Shown: positions 55,111 to 64,000, counted from the stretch's first letter. The stretch is 64,000 bases of DNA from Martelella sp. HB161492 (GCF_013184775.1 NZ_JAATVV010000002.1:276301-340300); one strand, 5' to 3'. Numbers and translations are program-made. The notes: generated by a model not told the origin, from the letters alone.

Positions 55111-55574
55111 GATGTCCTCATTCCTTGTCGACAGCTGAGCGCCGACACTTGCAACCCCATCTTACGGGGAACAGCCCTGCAGAGGAGATAAGCCAATCCG
55201 ACAGAGCGAAACAACAGTATTGTCGGGGTGAAAATGGGCGAAAAAGCTTAATTTTGGGTTTTGTCGCCGCACGCCCCGCATCGAGGCTGCAAATGCGCTT
55301 CCGCCGATCCAGGTCCCGCCGCCAGAACACGCACATATTGGTGACAAACACCTGCCGCAATAGTTTGGCAAATCGGCCAGGAAGTCATCTCCGGGCAATT
55401 GCCTCAAATTGAGTTTTTGGCCATATATTAAGAAGCATATCATTACCCTCAAAGGTCGAATCAGCCAAAGGGTATCCATCTCAGGATTGAGGCAATCAAT
55501 CTTCGCTGCTGGGATCCGGGCCGCAAAGGCGATCTGAGCGGAAATGTGACAATTGGAAAGGAGCATGGGGGCAA
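55111..55574. other. 464-base divergent region without a gene
   Basis: This region lies between cckA and the FliO-like gene. Short frames on both strands have no good start or known product. The middle part (55400-55450) is AT-rich and could hold promoter elements. I see no hairpin terminator, known motif or strong repeat in it. Confidence 0.5.
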
Positions 55575-55937
55575 ATGCTGCAGTCTCTGTTTGACGAGAC
55601 AATCTTCAATTATCCGGCGATCGCTATCGTCGTGATTGTTCTGGCGATTGCCTGCATCTGGCTCTTGCTGCGCCATCGTCCGCCGGCGCCCTTTATCCGC
55701 GGTGGACGAAACAGGCGTCCGCGGCTGCTGGTGGTTGACGCTGCCGCCGTCGATGCCAAGCGACGGGTTGTGCTGATCCGCCGCGACAATGTCGAACATC
55801 TGGTGATGATCGGCGGCCCTAACGACATTCTGCTTGAAACCCGCATTCCCGCCCCGATCGGCACGCGCCATAGCGACGATCAGGCACGCAAGTCAGGCAA
55901 TGGCGACGTCAGTATCAACGAGGTGCCACCCCAATAG
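55575..55937 (+). CDS. Stand-alone FliO-like membrane protein
   Basis: The 120-residue protein has one N-terminal helix (IAIVVIVLAIACIWLLL, about residues 16-32) and a FliO-type cytoplasmic domain: RPRLLVVDAAAVDAKRRVVLIRRDNVEHLVMIGGPNDILLE. FliO helps assemble the flagellar export gate, but no flagellar gene is near, and such single copies next to cckA/dksA are known in rhizobia with unclear function. The C-terminal tail is polar. Ribosome site GGAG/GGGGG precedes ATG. Confidence 0.78.
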   Translation: MLQSLFDETIFNYPAIAIVVIVLAIACIWLLLRHRPPAPFIRGGRNRRPRLLVVDAAAVDAKRRVVLIRRDNVEHLVMIGGPNDILLETRIPAPIGTRHSDDQARKSGNGDVSINEVPPQ

Positions 55938-56182
55938 GCATAAGGGGCGGCGCCGCGCGCCGCTTCCCGTCACGCGCAAATCATCTATTCACGCGTTGAG
56001 ATCTCGCCTGCTCGGGAAAATGCGCATTGTAGAAAAGGAAAGGCCGCCCCCAGCGAAAACGGCGTCGGATGAATACGCCGCCCGATATCCGAACTGATCG
56101 CGCGATCGACAGCCAGGCGGACCAAAGGCGCCGCCAGAAGCAAATAGCCGCGCCTGATCAGCGCGGCTATTTGAGGGTGATG

Positions 56183-56608
56183 CTACTCGTCCCGATAGAC
56201 TTTTTCGCGTCTCTCGTGACGTTCCTGTGCCTCGATCGACAAGGTTGCGATCGGCCGGGCGTCCAAACGTTTCAGACCGATAGGCTCGCCGGTTTCCTCA
56301 CAAAAGCCATAGGTTCCATCATCAATACGCCGCAATGCCGCATCAATCTTGGAAATGAGCTTGCGCTGCCTGTCTCTGGCGCGAAGTTCGATGGAACGAT
56401 CGGTTTCGGAGGAAGCACGGTCCGCCAGGTCAGGGTGATTGGCACTTTCCGTGGCAAGATTTTCGAGCGTTTCCCGGGCCTCGCGCAGGATGTCATTTTT
56501 CCAGGCGATCAGTTTGGCGCGAAAATAGGCTCGCTGATTGGGATTCATGAACTCTTCGTCATCGGAGAGAACATAGCGACTAAGGTCAATGCTCTTGTTC
56601 AAAGCCAT
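56183..56608 (-). CDS. dksA: RNA polymerase-binding protein DksA
   Basis: DksA binds the RNA polymerase secondary channel and works with ppGpp. The 141-residue protein has the coiled-coil arm (about residues 35-90) and the C-terminal zinc-finger fold. Of the four zinc cysteines in E. coli DksA (C-x2-C-x17-C-x2-C) only the first remains: FCEETGEPIGLKRLDARPIA then LSIEAQ, giving C, T, S, A. This C-T-S-A form is known in alphaproteobacteria. ATG 56608 is preferred over the in-frame upstream ATG at 56719. Confidence 0.94.
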   Translation of the reverse strand: MALNKSIDLSRYVLSDDEEFMNPNQRAYFRAKLIAWKNDILREARETLENLATESANHPDLADRASSETDRSIELRARDRQRKLISKIDAALRRIDDGTYGFCEETGEPIGLKRLDARPIATLSIEAQERHERREKVYRDE

Positions 56609-57168
56609 TCTCCTGAACAATACCCCACGCCGCGAGTGTATAGTCAAAGCTGGCGCGTCATTCAAGCCTTTGCTTTCGATTTGGGCATTTACAAAACTGT
56701 CAAAAAAATAGGCTTCCATGCTATATTTTTGTCAATTACAGTCGTTTTGCGCGAAAAAAATTCAGTTTTTCGGTTTTCTCCCGGTGTCCCGCATAAAGAA
56801 AGCCTGATTTCCGATGCAATTCTGCTGCATTGATGGGCATCACAAAATTCGTTTTTTTCACAGGTTTCGTGCATTTCTCTCCCGTATGAAGCGCAACCTA
56901 ATCAGCGAATCGTCTGACGGTGCACTGATATTTATGTGAGCGCCAACAAGGGGATTGCGCCGTCGCCTTTCTCACGTCATCCTGCGCCCGCCCACCGCCA
57001 CAGGACGCAGCAAGGCAGTGACACCGCCGAAGCGTGCCCCGCCTGCTGAAATGACGCTTGCCATCTTTCGGCATTGGGCGCATTGAGCTATGCGACACAA
57101 GACCCGACCCCGTGACGCCTCGATAAAACAGGCCAGCCCAGAAGCGTTTTGCTTCTTTGAGATTGACG
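56609..57168. other. 560-base stretch between dksA and the SixA-type gene
   Basis: No convincing gene on either strand; frames such as 56898-57182 (minus) lack family signs. From 56690 to 56880 the DNA is AT-rich with several A- and T-runs and should hold the dksA promoter and leader. The right part (56940-57060) is GC-rich. Nothing more specific could be read. Confidence 0.5.
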
Positions 57169-57687
57169 ATGACGCCCATCACGCCCCCTCCCCACAGGCT
57201 CTTCCTCGTACGCCATGCACAGGCCGTCTGGCCGGAACCGACAATGCGCGATTACGACCGGCTGCTCTCGGCCCGCGGTGAAATCGACGCCGGGCATATT
57301 GCCGGGCGACTGGCTGCGGCGGGGTACAAGCCGGATCTGATTCTGTCGTCATCCGCCATGCGCTGCCGGCAGACCGCCGATGCCGCCTACCGTGCGCTCG
57401 GCAGAACGCCGCGTGTGCAGTTTTCCGATGATCTCTATCAGGCCGCCCCGATCACCTATATCGAGATGATCGAGGAGATTGATTCCTATGAGAGCATTAT
57501 GGTGGTTGGCCACAATCCGGGTATCGAGGAAATTCTTCTGATGCTGATCGGATATGAAGCCTTCAACCGGGCCTGCCCTTATGGCTACCCGACCGCCGGT
57601 GTCGCGGTTCTGGACTTCACCGGCCTTTCCGAGGGCAAGCCCGACGACAGCCCACAGTGGAAACTGACAGAATTCCTGACCCCGTAA
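57169..57687 (+). CDS. SixA-type histidine phosphatase
   Basis: The 172-residue protein has the RHA motif LFLVRHAQAVWPEPTMRDYDRLLSARG (about residues 10-36), with the phospho-acceptor His and Arg, and VVGHNPGIEEI with the second His and Glu (about residue 115). SixA removes phosphate from histidine phosphotransfer domains; an effect on the CckA-ChpT relay coded nearby would be attractive but is not supported by anything seen. ATG 57169 has a weak ribosome site and an in-frame TTG lies 12 bases upstream. Confidence 0.87.
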   Translation: MTPITPPPHRLFLVRHAQAVWPEPTMRDYDRLLSARGEIDAGHIAGRLAAAGYKPDLILSSSAMRCRQTADAAYRALGRTPRVQFSDDLYQAAPITYIEMIEEIDSYESIMVVGHNPGIEEILLMLIGYEAFNRACPYGYPTAGVAVLDFTGLSEGKPDDSPQWKLTEFLTP

Positions 57688-57691
57688 CTTT

Positions 57692-57712
57692 TGCCCGTTC
57701 CGGGCATTTTCT
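57692..57712 (+). terminator. Short intrinsic terminator after the SixA-type gene
   Basis: TGCCCG-TTC-CGGGCA forms a 6-base-pair stem followed by TTTTCT, just four bases beyond the stop codon. Confidence 0.7.
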
Positions 57713-57967
57713 GAAATCATTTTCCTCGACACTTTATTCCGCCCCTTGAATTGACACCACTTCGCCTTGACTCACCGTCAATGCGCGGTAAAGTTTTTGC
57801 GTCGGCAGCGGTCCCGGATCCAAATTGGGATACAACCGACTGGCGCAGGCGGCCAAGCGCGGGGAGTAATGCAAAGCCACCTGCATTTCGGGACATCATT
57901 CGCTCCGGTAGCCAAGCGGACCGGTATCCTCCGGCCGCGACACCTTGAGGAATGTGGGAGGAACACG

Positions 57968-59311
57968 ATGAGGATCCTTGCTCCGTTGGCGGCAGCACTC
58001 GTGCTGTCGGCAAGTGGTATTACGTTGGCTCATGCTGACACAATTCGCTTCTGGACGACCGAGGAACAGCCGGAGCGACTGGCCAAGCAGCAGCAGATTG
58101 CCGATGCCTTCAAGGAGGCGACCGGTAATGACGTTCAGGTGATCCCGGTCACCGAAAGCGAACTTGGCACACGCGCCACCGCCGCCTTTGCCGCCGGTGA
58201 TCTGCCCGATGTCATCTATCTCACACTGCAATATGTGCTGCCCTGGTCGGAAGCCGGCATTCTCGATGTCGAGACCGATGACGAGATCGTCAAGGATCTT
58301 GGCGCCGATACATTCGCGCCGGGGCCGATCGAAATGGCACAGTTTGACGGCATGACCGCTGCTGTTCCCGTCGACGGCTGGACGCAGATGATCATCTACC
58401 GCAAGGACCTTTTCGACGAGAAGGGGCTGGCGCCGCCGAATTCCTACGCCAATATCGAGGCCGCCATCAAGGCCCTGCACAATCCGCCGGATATGTATGG
58501 CTTTGTCGCCGCGACCAAGATTGACGAGAACTTCATGAGCCAGGTGCTCGAACATGTGTTCCTCGCCAATGGCGTCACACCTGTCGATGCCAATGGCTTC
58601 AAGCCGCTTGACGAGAAGAAAACGATAGAAGTCCTTGATTTCTATAAGACACTTGCCGACGCATCACCGGCCGGCGAGCTTTACTGGCAGCAATCACGCG
58701 CGCTCTATTTCGATGGCAAGGCCGCCATGATCATCTGGTCGCCCTTCATTCTGGACGAACTTGCCGGCCTGCGGGATTCCGCGCCGCCGACCATCAATGA
58801 CGATCCGACCTCGACCGAACTGGCGCAGAAGACCGATGTCGTCACCACGCTGTCCGGCCCCTCAAATCCGGAAGGCTCGGCCTGGGCGGATGTGCGCTTT
58901 CTCGGTGTGACGGCGGATGCCAACACAGATATCGCCGCCGATTTCGTCAAGTTCTCGATGGATCAGGGCTATCTCGACACGCTGTCCATGGCGCCGGAAG
59001 GCAAGTTCCCGGTCCGTCGCGGCACCGCAGCCGAGCCGACGAAATTCGTTGACGGCTGGGCCAAACTGCCTGTCGGTGTCGATCGCAAGGCGCCGCTTGC
59101 CGATCTCTATCCGCCGGAAACGGTTCAGAAGATCGTCACCGGCCTTGAGACCGGCAATCGCTGGGGCGTGAAGGAAGGTCAGCTGGCATTGGCTTCGAAG
59201 ATGATCAATGCCCAGATCTTCAATCAGGTCGTCCGCGAATATATCGATGGCGAAATCGACGGCCCCGATGCCGTGGCAAAGCTGAATGACGAGCTTTCGC
59301 AGATCAACTGA
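57968..59311 (+). CDS. ABC importer sugar-binding protein
   Basis: The 447-residue protein has a Sec signal (MRILAPLAAALVLSASGITLAHA) and the pattern of carbohydrate-binding proteins of family 1: TIRFWTTEEQPERLAKQQQIADAFKEATG, TRATAAFAAGDLPDVIYL, SAWADVRFLGVTADANTD. It should bind a sugar or glycoside in the periplasm. GGAGG lies eight bases before the ATG. The genes that follow are two permeases, a glycoside hydrolase and the ATPase, in one transcript. Confidence 0.92.
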   Translation: MRILAPLAAALVLSASGITLAHADTIRFWTTEEQPERLAKQQQIADAFKEATGNDVQVIPVTESELGTRATAAFAAGDLPDVIYLTLQYVLPWSEAGILDVETDDEIVKDLGADTFAPGPIEMAQFDGMTAAVPVDGWTQMIIYRKDLFDEKGLAPPNSYANIEAAIKALHNPPDMYGFVAATKIDENFMSQVLEHVFLANGVTPVDANGFKPLDEKKTIEVLDFYKTLADASPAGELYWQQSRALYFDGKAAMIIWSPFILDELAGLRDSAPPTINDDPTSTELAQKTDVVTTLSGPSNPEGSAWADVRFLGVTADANTDIAADFVKFSMDQGYLDTLSMAPEGKFPVRRGTAAEPTKFVDGWAKLPVGVDRKAPLADLYPPETVQKIVTGLETGNRWGVKEGQLALASKMINAQIFNQVVREYIDGEIDGPDAVAKLNDELSQIN

Positions 59312-59371
59312 TCGGACAGCGCCGGGCGCCGCAAGGCGCCCGGTCCATCATCTTCAGTGAAAGGCATTTTC

Positions 59372-60676
59372 ATGTCCGATGCGCCGGCCAAAAGCGCCAC
59401 CAACGCAGGTCCGCCCAACAGGCTCGGGCGGATGGCACGGCGCGAGATGCGCTTTGCCTATGGTATGCTTGCCCCGACATTTCTGATCGTGCTGGCCGTG
59501 GTTCTGCTGCCGCTGATCGCCAATTTCTGGATTTCCTTCAAGCCGGTTCAGCTGTCCGACCTGCGCGCACCAACGCTCTCGGTCAATGAGCGCCTGCGCG
59601 GCAAGCTGGACACGGCCGGGGACACGGCCGAGATCGAATACCGGCTGCGCAACACATCGCAAAAGGCCGTCATCGCCGAAGCGGGCTTCACCGATACACT
59701 GCCCGAAGGTCTGGTGGTCTCCGATCTTGATCCGCGTTGCACGCTTTCGGGTCAGGACCTGACCTGTAGACTGGGCGACGTTCCGGCGCGGTTCCGTGAG
59801 GACATCAAGATCAAGGTCACGGCTGGTGAGGCCTATATTGCCAAGCCGGTCAATCCGCGTGACAGCGAAGCAGCAAGCTTTGGCGATGCCGATAACGTAT
59901 TGACCAACATGACCTTTACGCTGGACAATTACCGCAAGGTCTTCTCCTCATCCGACTTCTGGCATGTGCTCCGGGTGACCTTCTATTACACGGTTTTCGG
60001 CACGCTCAGCGCCCTCGTCCTCGGCCTGTTCGCAGCACAGCTTCTCAACCAGCATTTTCGCGGCCGTTCCATGCTGCGCGGCCTGTTCCTGTTTCCCTAT
60101 GTCGCGCCAGTGATCGCGGTCGCCTTTACCTGGATCATCCTGCTCGATCCCTATTCCGGCACGCTGAATGCGCTTCTGGTGCAGGCGGGTATGATCGGCA
60201 CCCCGATCGATTTCTTCGGCCAGCGCTCCGTCGATATCAGTCTCTTCGGTTTCACCTTCGGCTTTCCGGTGGCGCTCACCACCGTCATTGCCTTTGAGGC
60301 CTGGCGCTATTTCCCGCTCGCTTTCCTGTTCATACTGGCGCGCATGCAGGCGCTTTCCAGCGATGTCTATGAAGCGGCCGAAATTGACGGGGCGACGCCG
60401 CTGCAGCAATTCTGGTACATATCGCTGCCGCAGCTGATCGGCATTCTGGCAGTGCTGTTCCTGCTGCGCTTCATCTGGACCTTCAACAAGTTCGACGACA
60501 TCTTCCTGCTGACCGGCGGAGGGGCTGGCACGCGCACCTTGACCGTCGACGTCTATGAGCAGGCCTTTGCCATATCCAATCTCGGCGCGGGCGCGGCCGT
60601 CGCCGTTGTCGTCTTTGCGGTTCTGCTCGCCTTCTCTCTGCTTTTCTTCACCTTCTCGCCACAGGATGACGGCTGA
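59372..60676 (+). CDS. ABC permease (MalF type) with an inserted DUF11-like domain
   Basis: The 434-residue protein has the EAA loop (YEAAEIDGATPLQQFWYISLPQL, about residues 334-356) of an importer permease. Between the first helix (about 32-54) and the next (about 190) there are roughly 110 extra residues. Positions 80-150 read like a DUF11 Ig-like domain: Y-LRNTS-K, TDTLPEGLVV, then a Cys123-Cys132 pair around LSGQDLT. MalF has its own large loop elsewhere (P2). The domain should lie in the periplasm. ATG 59372 is preferred over GTG 59357. Confidence 0.9.
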   Translation: MSDAPAKSATNAGPPNRLGRMARREMRFAYGMLAPTFLIVLAVVLLPLIANFWISFKPVQLSDLRAPTLSVNERLRGKLDTAGDTAEIEYRLRNTSQKAVIAEAGFTDTLPEGLVVSDLDPRCTLSGQDLTCRLGDVPARFREDIKIKVTAGEAYIAKPVNPRDSEAASFGDADNVLTNMTFTLDNYRKVFSSSDFWHVLRVTFYYTVFGTLSALVLGLFAAQLLNQHFRGRSMLRGLFLFPYVAPVIAVAFTWIILLDPYSGTLNALLVQAGMIGTPIDFFGQRSVDISLFGFTFGFPVALTTVIAFEAWRYFPLAFLFILARMQALSSDVYEAAEIDGATPLQQFWYISLPQLIGILAVLFLLRFIWTFNKFDDIFLLTGGGAGTRTLTVDVYEQAFAISNLGAGAAVAVVVFAVLLAFSLLFFTFSPQDDG

Positions 60677-61923
60677 TGCGTATCGGAACAGGTTTCCTCG
60701 CCGCCCTTGTTGCCGGCGCCGTCTGGGGCGCGGTCTGGATGATTGTATTCGGCCTTGTGCTGACCCTGATCACCGGCGCGCCCAGTGCTCCGCCAGTCGG
60801 CGTCGCCGCACTTTCCGGCGCCATCGGCGCGGCGATCATGTCGCTTTCGCCGGTCAGAAGCCGGTCCAATCCGGACGGGCGCGGCGCATCACTGCAGATT
60901 GCCGTGCTAATCGCCATTGCCGCCGTGCTTCTGGCGCTCACCTTCGGCCGTCCCTTCGGCATTTCCTTCGATCAGTTCGCAGCTCTGCAGGTGATCGGCA
61001 TGCTGCTCTTCATTCTGTCGACCTGGTGGACCATTCACGCCGCCATTTTTGATCAGCCCTCGGGCCGGCTCAACCGCTATCACCTTGAAACCGTGATGCT
61101 GCGGGTCGCCAAAGGCTTAGGCCTGACGCTGTTTGCCATCGTCGTTGCCCTGCCCTTCTACGTCATGGTGATGACCAGCCTGAAAAGCCAGCAGTCGCTG
61201 ATCTCCAATCCGCTCGATTTCTCGCTCGATCTTTCGCAAGGTGTCGGCAGCCTGTTTCGTTCCTATGTCGAACTGTTCACCAACTATCATTTCGGCACCT
61301 TCCTGATGAATTCGGCCATCGTCTCGGTGGCGACCGTCATCATCACCCTGCTCTTCGCCGTTCCCGGCGCCTATTCGGTGGCGCGGCTGAAATTTCCCGG
61401 CCAGGCCTTTCTGTCACGCTCGATTCTGCTGATCTACATGGTGCCGGCGATCGTGCTGGTGATCCCGCTCTATTCGGTCTTCTCGCAAGTGGGGCTGCGC
61501 AACTCGCTGGTCGGGCTGATGATCGTCTATCCGGCGACCACGATCCCGGTCGCACTTTATATGCTGCAGGGCTATTTCCGCGGCCTGCCCTCGGAACTGG
61601 AGGAAGCAGGCCTGATGGACGGGCTGAAGCGCCCCGGCGTGATCCTCAAGATCACCCTGCCGCTTGCGCTTCCCGCGCTTGCCTCAGTTGCGCTTTACGT
61701 TTTCATGATTGCCTGGAACGAATTCCTCTTCGCCTTCATGTTTCTGGACGACATCAACATGTTCACGCTCTCGCGCGGCGTCGTCTCGCTCAATTCCTCC
61801 GAAGTTCCGCGCCAGCATCTGATGGCCGGCGCCGTGATTGCCACGGTGCCTGTGCTGTTCATCTTCCTGTGGTTCGAGCGCTTTCTGGTTTCGGGCCTCA
61901 CTGCCGGCAGCGTCAAGGGATAA
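60676..61923 (+). CDS. ABC permease (MalG type) with an N-terminal membrane extension
   Basis: The 415-residue protein has the EAA loop (ELEEAGLMDGLKRPGVILKITLPLALPA, near residue 310) of the second importer permease. The usual MalG-type part begins only at about residue 140 (VAKGLGLTLFAIVVALPFYVMVMTSLKS). The first 135 residues hold three or four extra hydrophobic helices (about 7-29, 40-56, 72-92, 100-118) not found in standard partners. Its start overlaps the first permease stop by one base (TGATG), so the two are tightly coupled. Confidence 0.9.
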   Translation: MRIGTGFLAALVAGAVWGAVWMIVFGLVLTLITGAPSAPPVGVAALSGAIGAAIMSLSPVRSRSNPDGRGASLQIAVLIAIAAVLLALTFGRPFGISFDQFAALQVIGMLLFILSTWWTIHAAIFDQPSGRLNRYHLETVMLRVAKGLGLTLFAIVVALPFYVMVMTSLKSQQSLISNPLDFSLDLSQGVGSLFRSYVELFTNYHFGTFLMNSAIVSVATVIITLLFAVPGAYSVARLKFPGQAFLSRSILLIYMVPAIVLVIPLYSVFSQVGLRNSLVGLMIVYPATTIPVALYMLQGYFRGLPSELEEAGLMDGLKRPGVILKITLPLALPALASVALYVFMIAWNEFLFAFMFLDDINMFTLSRGVVSLNSSEVPRQHLMAGAVIATVPVLFIFLWFERFLVSGLTAGSVKG

Positions 61924-61926
61924 ACC

Positions 61927-63192
61927 ATGCCAAAAAACCTCAAGGAGCAGGCGAAGGCGATCCTGCGCGACAATGATCGCGGCGGATACACCGTGCCGAC
62001 AGCCCGGCTCTATCCCTATCAGTGGAACTGGGATTCAGTCTTTGCCGCGCTCGGCTTTGCCACCTTCGACCGCAATCGCGCATGGGAGGAGATCGAGACG
62101 CTGTTCTCCGGCCAGTGGGATGACGGCATGCTGCCGCATATCATCTTCCACAAGACCGATCCGGATTATTTTCCCGGCCCCGAACTGTGGCAGTCCAATA
62201 CCGTGCCGCCAACCTCCGGCCATTCTCAGCCACCGGTCGCGGCAAGCGCAATCCTGAGCCTGATGCAGACCGGCGGCGCGATGGACCGGGCCCGGGCCAA
62301 GGCGCTTTTGCCAAAGCTGATCGGCTATCACCGCTGGTTCCACCATTTCCGCGATCCGGACGACACCGGTGTCGTCGGCATTATTCACCCCTGGGAATCG
62401 GGACGCGACAACTGCCCGGACTGGGATGTCGGCATGAATGCCATCGCGGTGCCTGATGATCTCGGCGATCTGCCGCGCCGCGACATCACCCATGTCGATC
62501 CCTCGGAACGACCGACGGCGGAGCAATATAACCGCTACCTCACCATCGTGAAATTCGGGCATGACTGCCACTGGGATCACCTCGAGATCGCCCGCAACGG
62601 CCCGTTTTTCATGGTTGACCCCTGTGTCCAGTTCGCGCTGATGCGGGCCGATCACGATCTGGCACAACTCGCCGATGAATTCGGTGCGCCGGGCATTCGC
62701 AACGAGGCCGAGACCTGGATCAAGCGCGCCAAAGCGGGGTGTTCATCCTTCTGGAGCGAGGAGGCAGGCGGTTTTGTCGCCAAGGATCTGCGGTCCGGCA
62801 CGCTTTCAACGGCGCTGACAAATGCCTCAGCCATGGCTTTCTACGCCGATGCCGGAACGGATGAACAGCGCCGCCGGCTGCTGTCAGAAATCACTGCCAT
62901 TCTGGACGAATGCGTCTTCGGCTTCCCGAGCTGGGACCCGCGCGACAGCCGGTTTGAATCGCGGCGCTACTGGCGCGGCCCGATCTGGTCGGTCGTCAAT
63001 TACATGATCGCGATCGGCCTTGCCGAACAGGGACATGCGGCGCTGTCCGACCGGCTGCGCGACGACACAAGCCGCGTGGTCGAGCAATCCGGTTTTTATG
63101 AATATTTCGATCCGCTGACCGGCGAAGGACTGGGAGGCAAGCTGTTCACCTGGACGGCGGCCATTCACCTTGCCTGGGCGGACAAGGCTTGA
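61927..63192 (+). CDS. Glycoside hydrolase of the mannosyl/glucosylglycerate hydrolase type
   Basis: The 421-residue protein has the alpha/alpha-barrel pattern of GH63-like enzymes: [15 protein letters not shown] near residue 31, [14 protein letters not shown] with candidate acid Asp161, and [15 protein letters not shown] with candidate base Glu392. This is the pattern of bacterial glucosylglycerate and mannosylglycerate hydrolases. It has no signal peptide, so it should act on the imported substrate inside the cell. It starts three bases after the permease stop. Exact substrate is inferred. Confidence 0.85.
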   Translation: MPKNLKEQAKAILRDNDRGGYTVPTARLYPYQWNWDSVFAALGFATFDRNRAWEEIETLFSGQWDDGMLPHIIFHKTDPDYFPGPELWQSNTVPPTSGHSQPPVAASAILSLMQTGGAMDRARAKALLPKLIGYHRWFHHFRDPDDTGVVGIIHPWESGRDNCPDWDVGMNAIAVPDDLGDLPRRDITHVDPSERPTAEQYNRYLTIVKFGHDCHWDHLEIARNGPFFMVDPCVQFALMRADHDLAQLADEFGAPGIRNEAETWIKRAKAGCSSFWSEEAGGFVAKDLRSGTLSTALTNASAMAFYADAGTDEQRRRLLSEITAILDECVFGFPSWDPRDSRFESRRYWRGPIWSVVNYMIAIGLAEQGHAALSDRLRDDTSRVVEQSGFYEYFDPLTGEGLGGKLFTWTAAIHLAWADKA

Positions 63193-63205
63193 GAGGAGAC
63201 ACGAC

Positions 63206-64000
63206 ATGGGTGCCATCCGGCTTGAAAATGTCGAAAAATGGTTTGGCGAGCTCCAGGTGATCAAGGGCATTGACCTTGAAATCGCCGATGGTGAATTCGT
63301 CATCTTTGTCGGCCCGTCCGGCTGCGGCAAGTCAACACTCCTGCGCATGATCTCCGGTCTTGAGGAGACAAGCCGCGGCCGCATCCTGCTCGATGGCGAC
63401 GATGTCACCGACCGCCTGCCCTCCGAACGCGGCCTGTCGATGGTGTTCCAGTCCTATGCGCTCTATCCGCATATGAATGTACGCGACAATATGGGCTTTG
63501 CGCTGAAAACCGCCGGCAGTCCGAAGGCCGAAATCGACGAAAAGGTCACGCGCGCTGCCGATATCCTGCGGCTGGATGACTATCTCGAGCGCCGCCCCAA
63601 GGCGCTTTCGGGCGGCCAGCGTCAGCGCGTGGCGATCGGCCGTGCCATTGTCCGCGAGCCGAAGGGCTTTCTGTTTGACGAACCGCTGTCCAACCTGGAC
63701 GCCGCACTGCGGGTTGAAATGCGCTTCGAGATCGCCCGCCTGCACGAAACGCTGGGCACGACCATGATCTATGTGACCCATGACCAGGTTGAGGCAATGA
63801 CGCTTGCCGACCGGATCGTGGTGCTGAAGGACGGGCAGATCATGCAGGTCGGCACGCCACGCGATCTCTATGAACGGCCGGACAATCTGTTCGTCGCCCA
63901 GTTCATCGGCTCGCCGAAAATGAACATCCTGCCCTGCACCACATCCGCGGGGCGTTTTGCCATTCCGGATCACGGCGGCGGCCCTCTTCCCGGCCAGAAG
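63206..64000 (+). CDS. ABC importer ATPase, UgpC/MsmK type (partial)
   Basis: The first 265 residues of the ATPase are in the window; the frame is open at the right edge. It has Walker A GPSGCGKS (about residue 38), the Q-loop [11 protein letters not shown], signature [15 protein letters not shown], Walker [13 protein letters not shown] and the switch His (VTHDQ). The C-terminal TOBE-type regulatory domain begins but is cut. Start ATG 63206 follows GAGGAG by eight bases. It completes the importer. Confidence 0.93.
   Translation, partial: MGAIRLENVEKWFGELQVIKGIDLEIADGEFVIFVGPSGCGKSTLLRMISGLEETSRGRILLDGDDVTDRLPSERGLSMVFQSYALYPHMNVRDNMGFALKTAGSPKAEIDEKVTRAADILRLDDYLERRPKALSGGQRQRVAIGRAIVREPKGFLFDEPLSNLDAALRVEMRFEIARLHETLGTTMIYVTHDQVEAMTLADRIVVLKDGQIMQVGTPRDLYERPDNLFVAQFIGSPKMNILPCTTSAGRFAIPDHGGGPLPGQK

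Noticed and set aside
53626-55191. 521-codon frame on the plus strand
   Set aside because: Antisense to cckA; no signature and no ribosome site.
1-64000. CRISPR array, prophage, transposon or integrated element
   Set aside because: No regular repeats with spacers, no integrase or transposase, and only one tRNA without a flanking duplicate.

Overview
The window looks like a chromosomal segment of an alphaproteobacterium of the order Hyphomicrobiales, most like Rhizobiaceae and relatives. The evidence is gene content: a full-length CckA hybrid kinase, an Omp25/RopB-type porin-like protein, an alphaproteobacterial DksA with only one of the four usual zinc cysteines, a long NAD kinase without the usual N-terminus, AlaC next to homoserine dehydrogenase, and an ArsR-methyltransferase fusion regulator beside metF. 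The DNA is GC-rich with short intergenic gaps. There is one tRNA gene (Thr, anticodon TGT). I see no rRNA, CRISPR array, insertion sequence, prophage or replication origin.

Layout. 1-4000: start of a membrane protein leaving the window on the left, then hom, alaC, a small lipoprotein and a secreted ferritin-like protein, all on the minus strand. 4071-8012: sfsA-map-radC run, then a soluble transhydrogenase. 8013-9523: a 600-base stretch without a recognisable gene, then an orphan low-GC gene, the most foreign-looking part of the window. 9691-16155: trigger factor, tRNA-Thr, NAD kinase, an orphan charged protein, a Nudix enzyme, RlmJ, a glutathione transferase and an outer-membrane barrel. 16517-20804: pteridine-reductase-like SDR, uvrC, pgsA, moaD, moaE. 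20922-24710: two DJ-1/PfpI proteins, Ndk, a GST, a ribbon-helix-helix protein and a DinB-like protein. 24729-26323: arsR, permease and small thioredoxin operon. 26420-34758: metallo-hydrolase, two ABC-F proteins (one EttA), a TPR-glycosyltransferase, metF and a SahR-type regulator with a 20-base palindrome upstream.

34972-41657: BON protein, RNase T2, RidA, a small phosphatase-like protein, an epimerase-like protein, an L,D-transpeptidase, an orphan DhaL-like protein and a photolyase. 41760-45854: a close-packed plus-strand run (cysteine synthase, AlaX editing protein, mercaptopyruvate sulfurtransferase, GNAT, GT8-like protein). 45857-47720: a metal-type PadR regulator with two ATATAT palindromes, a DUF1203 protein and an Lrp regulator. 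47910-49988: a Pho-box candidate and a Tat-exported cyclic-nucleotide phosphodiesterase/nucleotidase. 50058-52488: a 26-codon relic of a quinone oxidoreductase, an MFS exporter and a GNAT. 52498-57687: cckA, a stand-alone FliO-like protein, dksA and a SixA-type phosphatase. 57968-64000: an ABC sugar-importer operon with an internal glycoside hydrolase of the mannosyl/glucosylglycerate hydrolase type, cut by the window edge inside the ATPase gene.

Most of the window is ordinary housekeeping. The points I rate highest are the importer permease carrying a DUF11-like periplasmic domain inside its first loop, the sahR operator, the orphan gene at 8624 with its empty flank, the twin PadR palindromes and the oxidoreductase relic. 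I did not find a clearly new multi-gene system.
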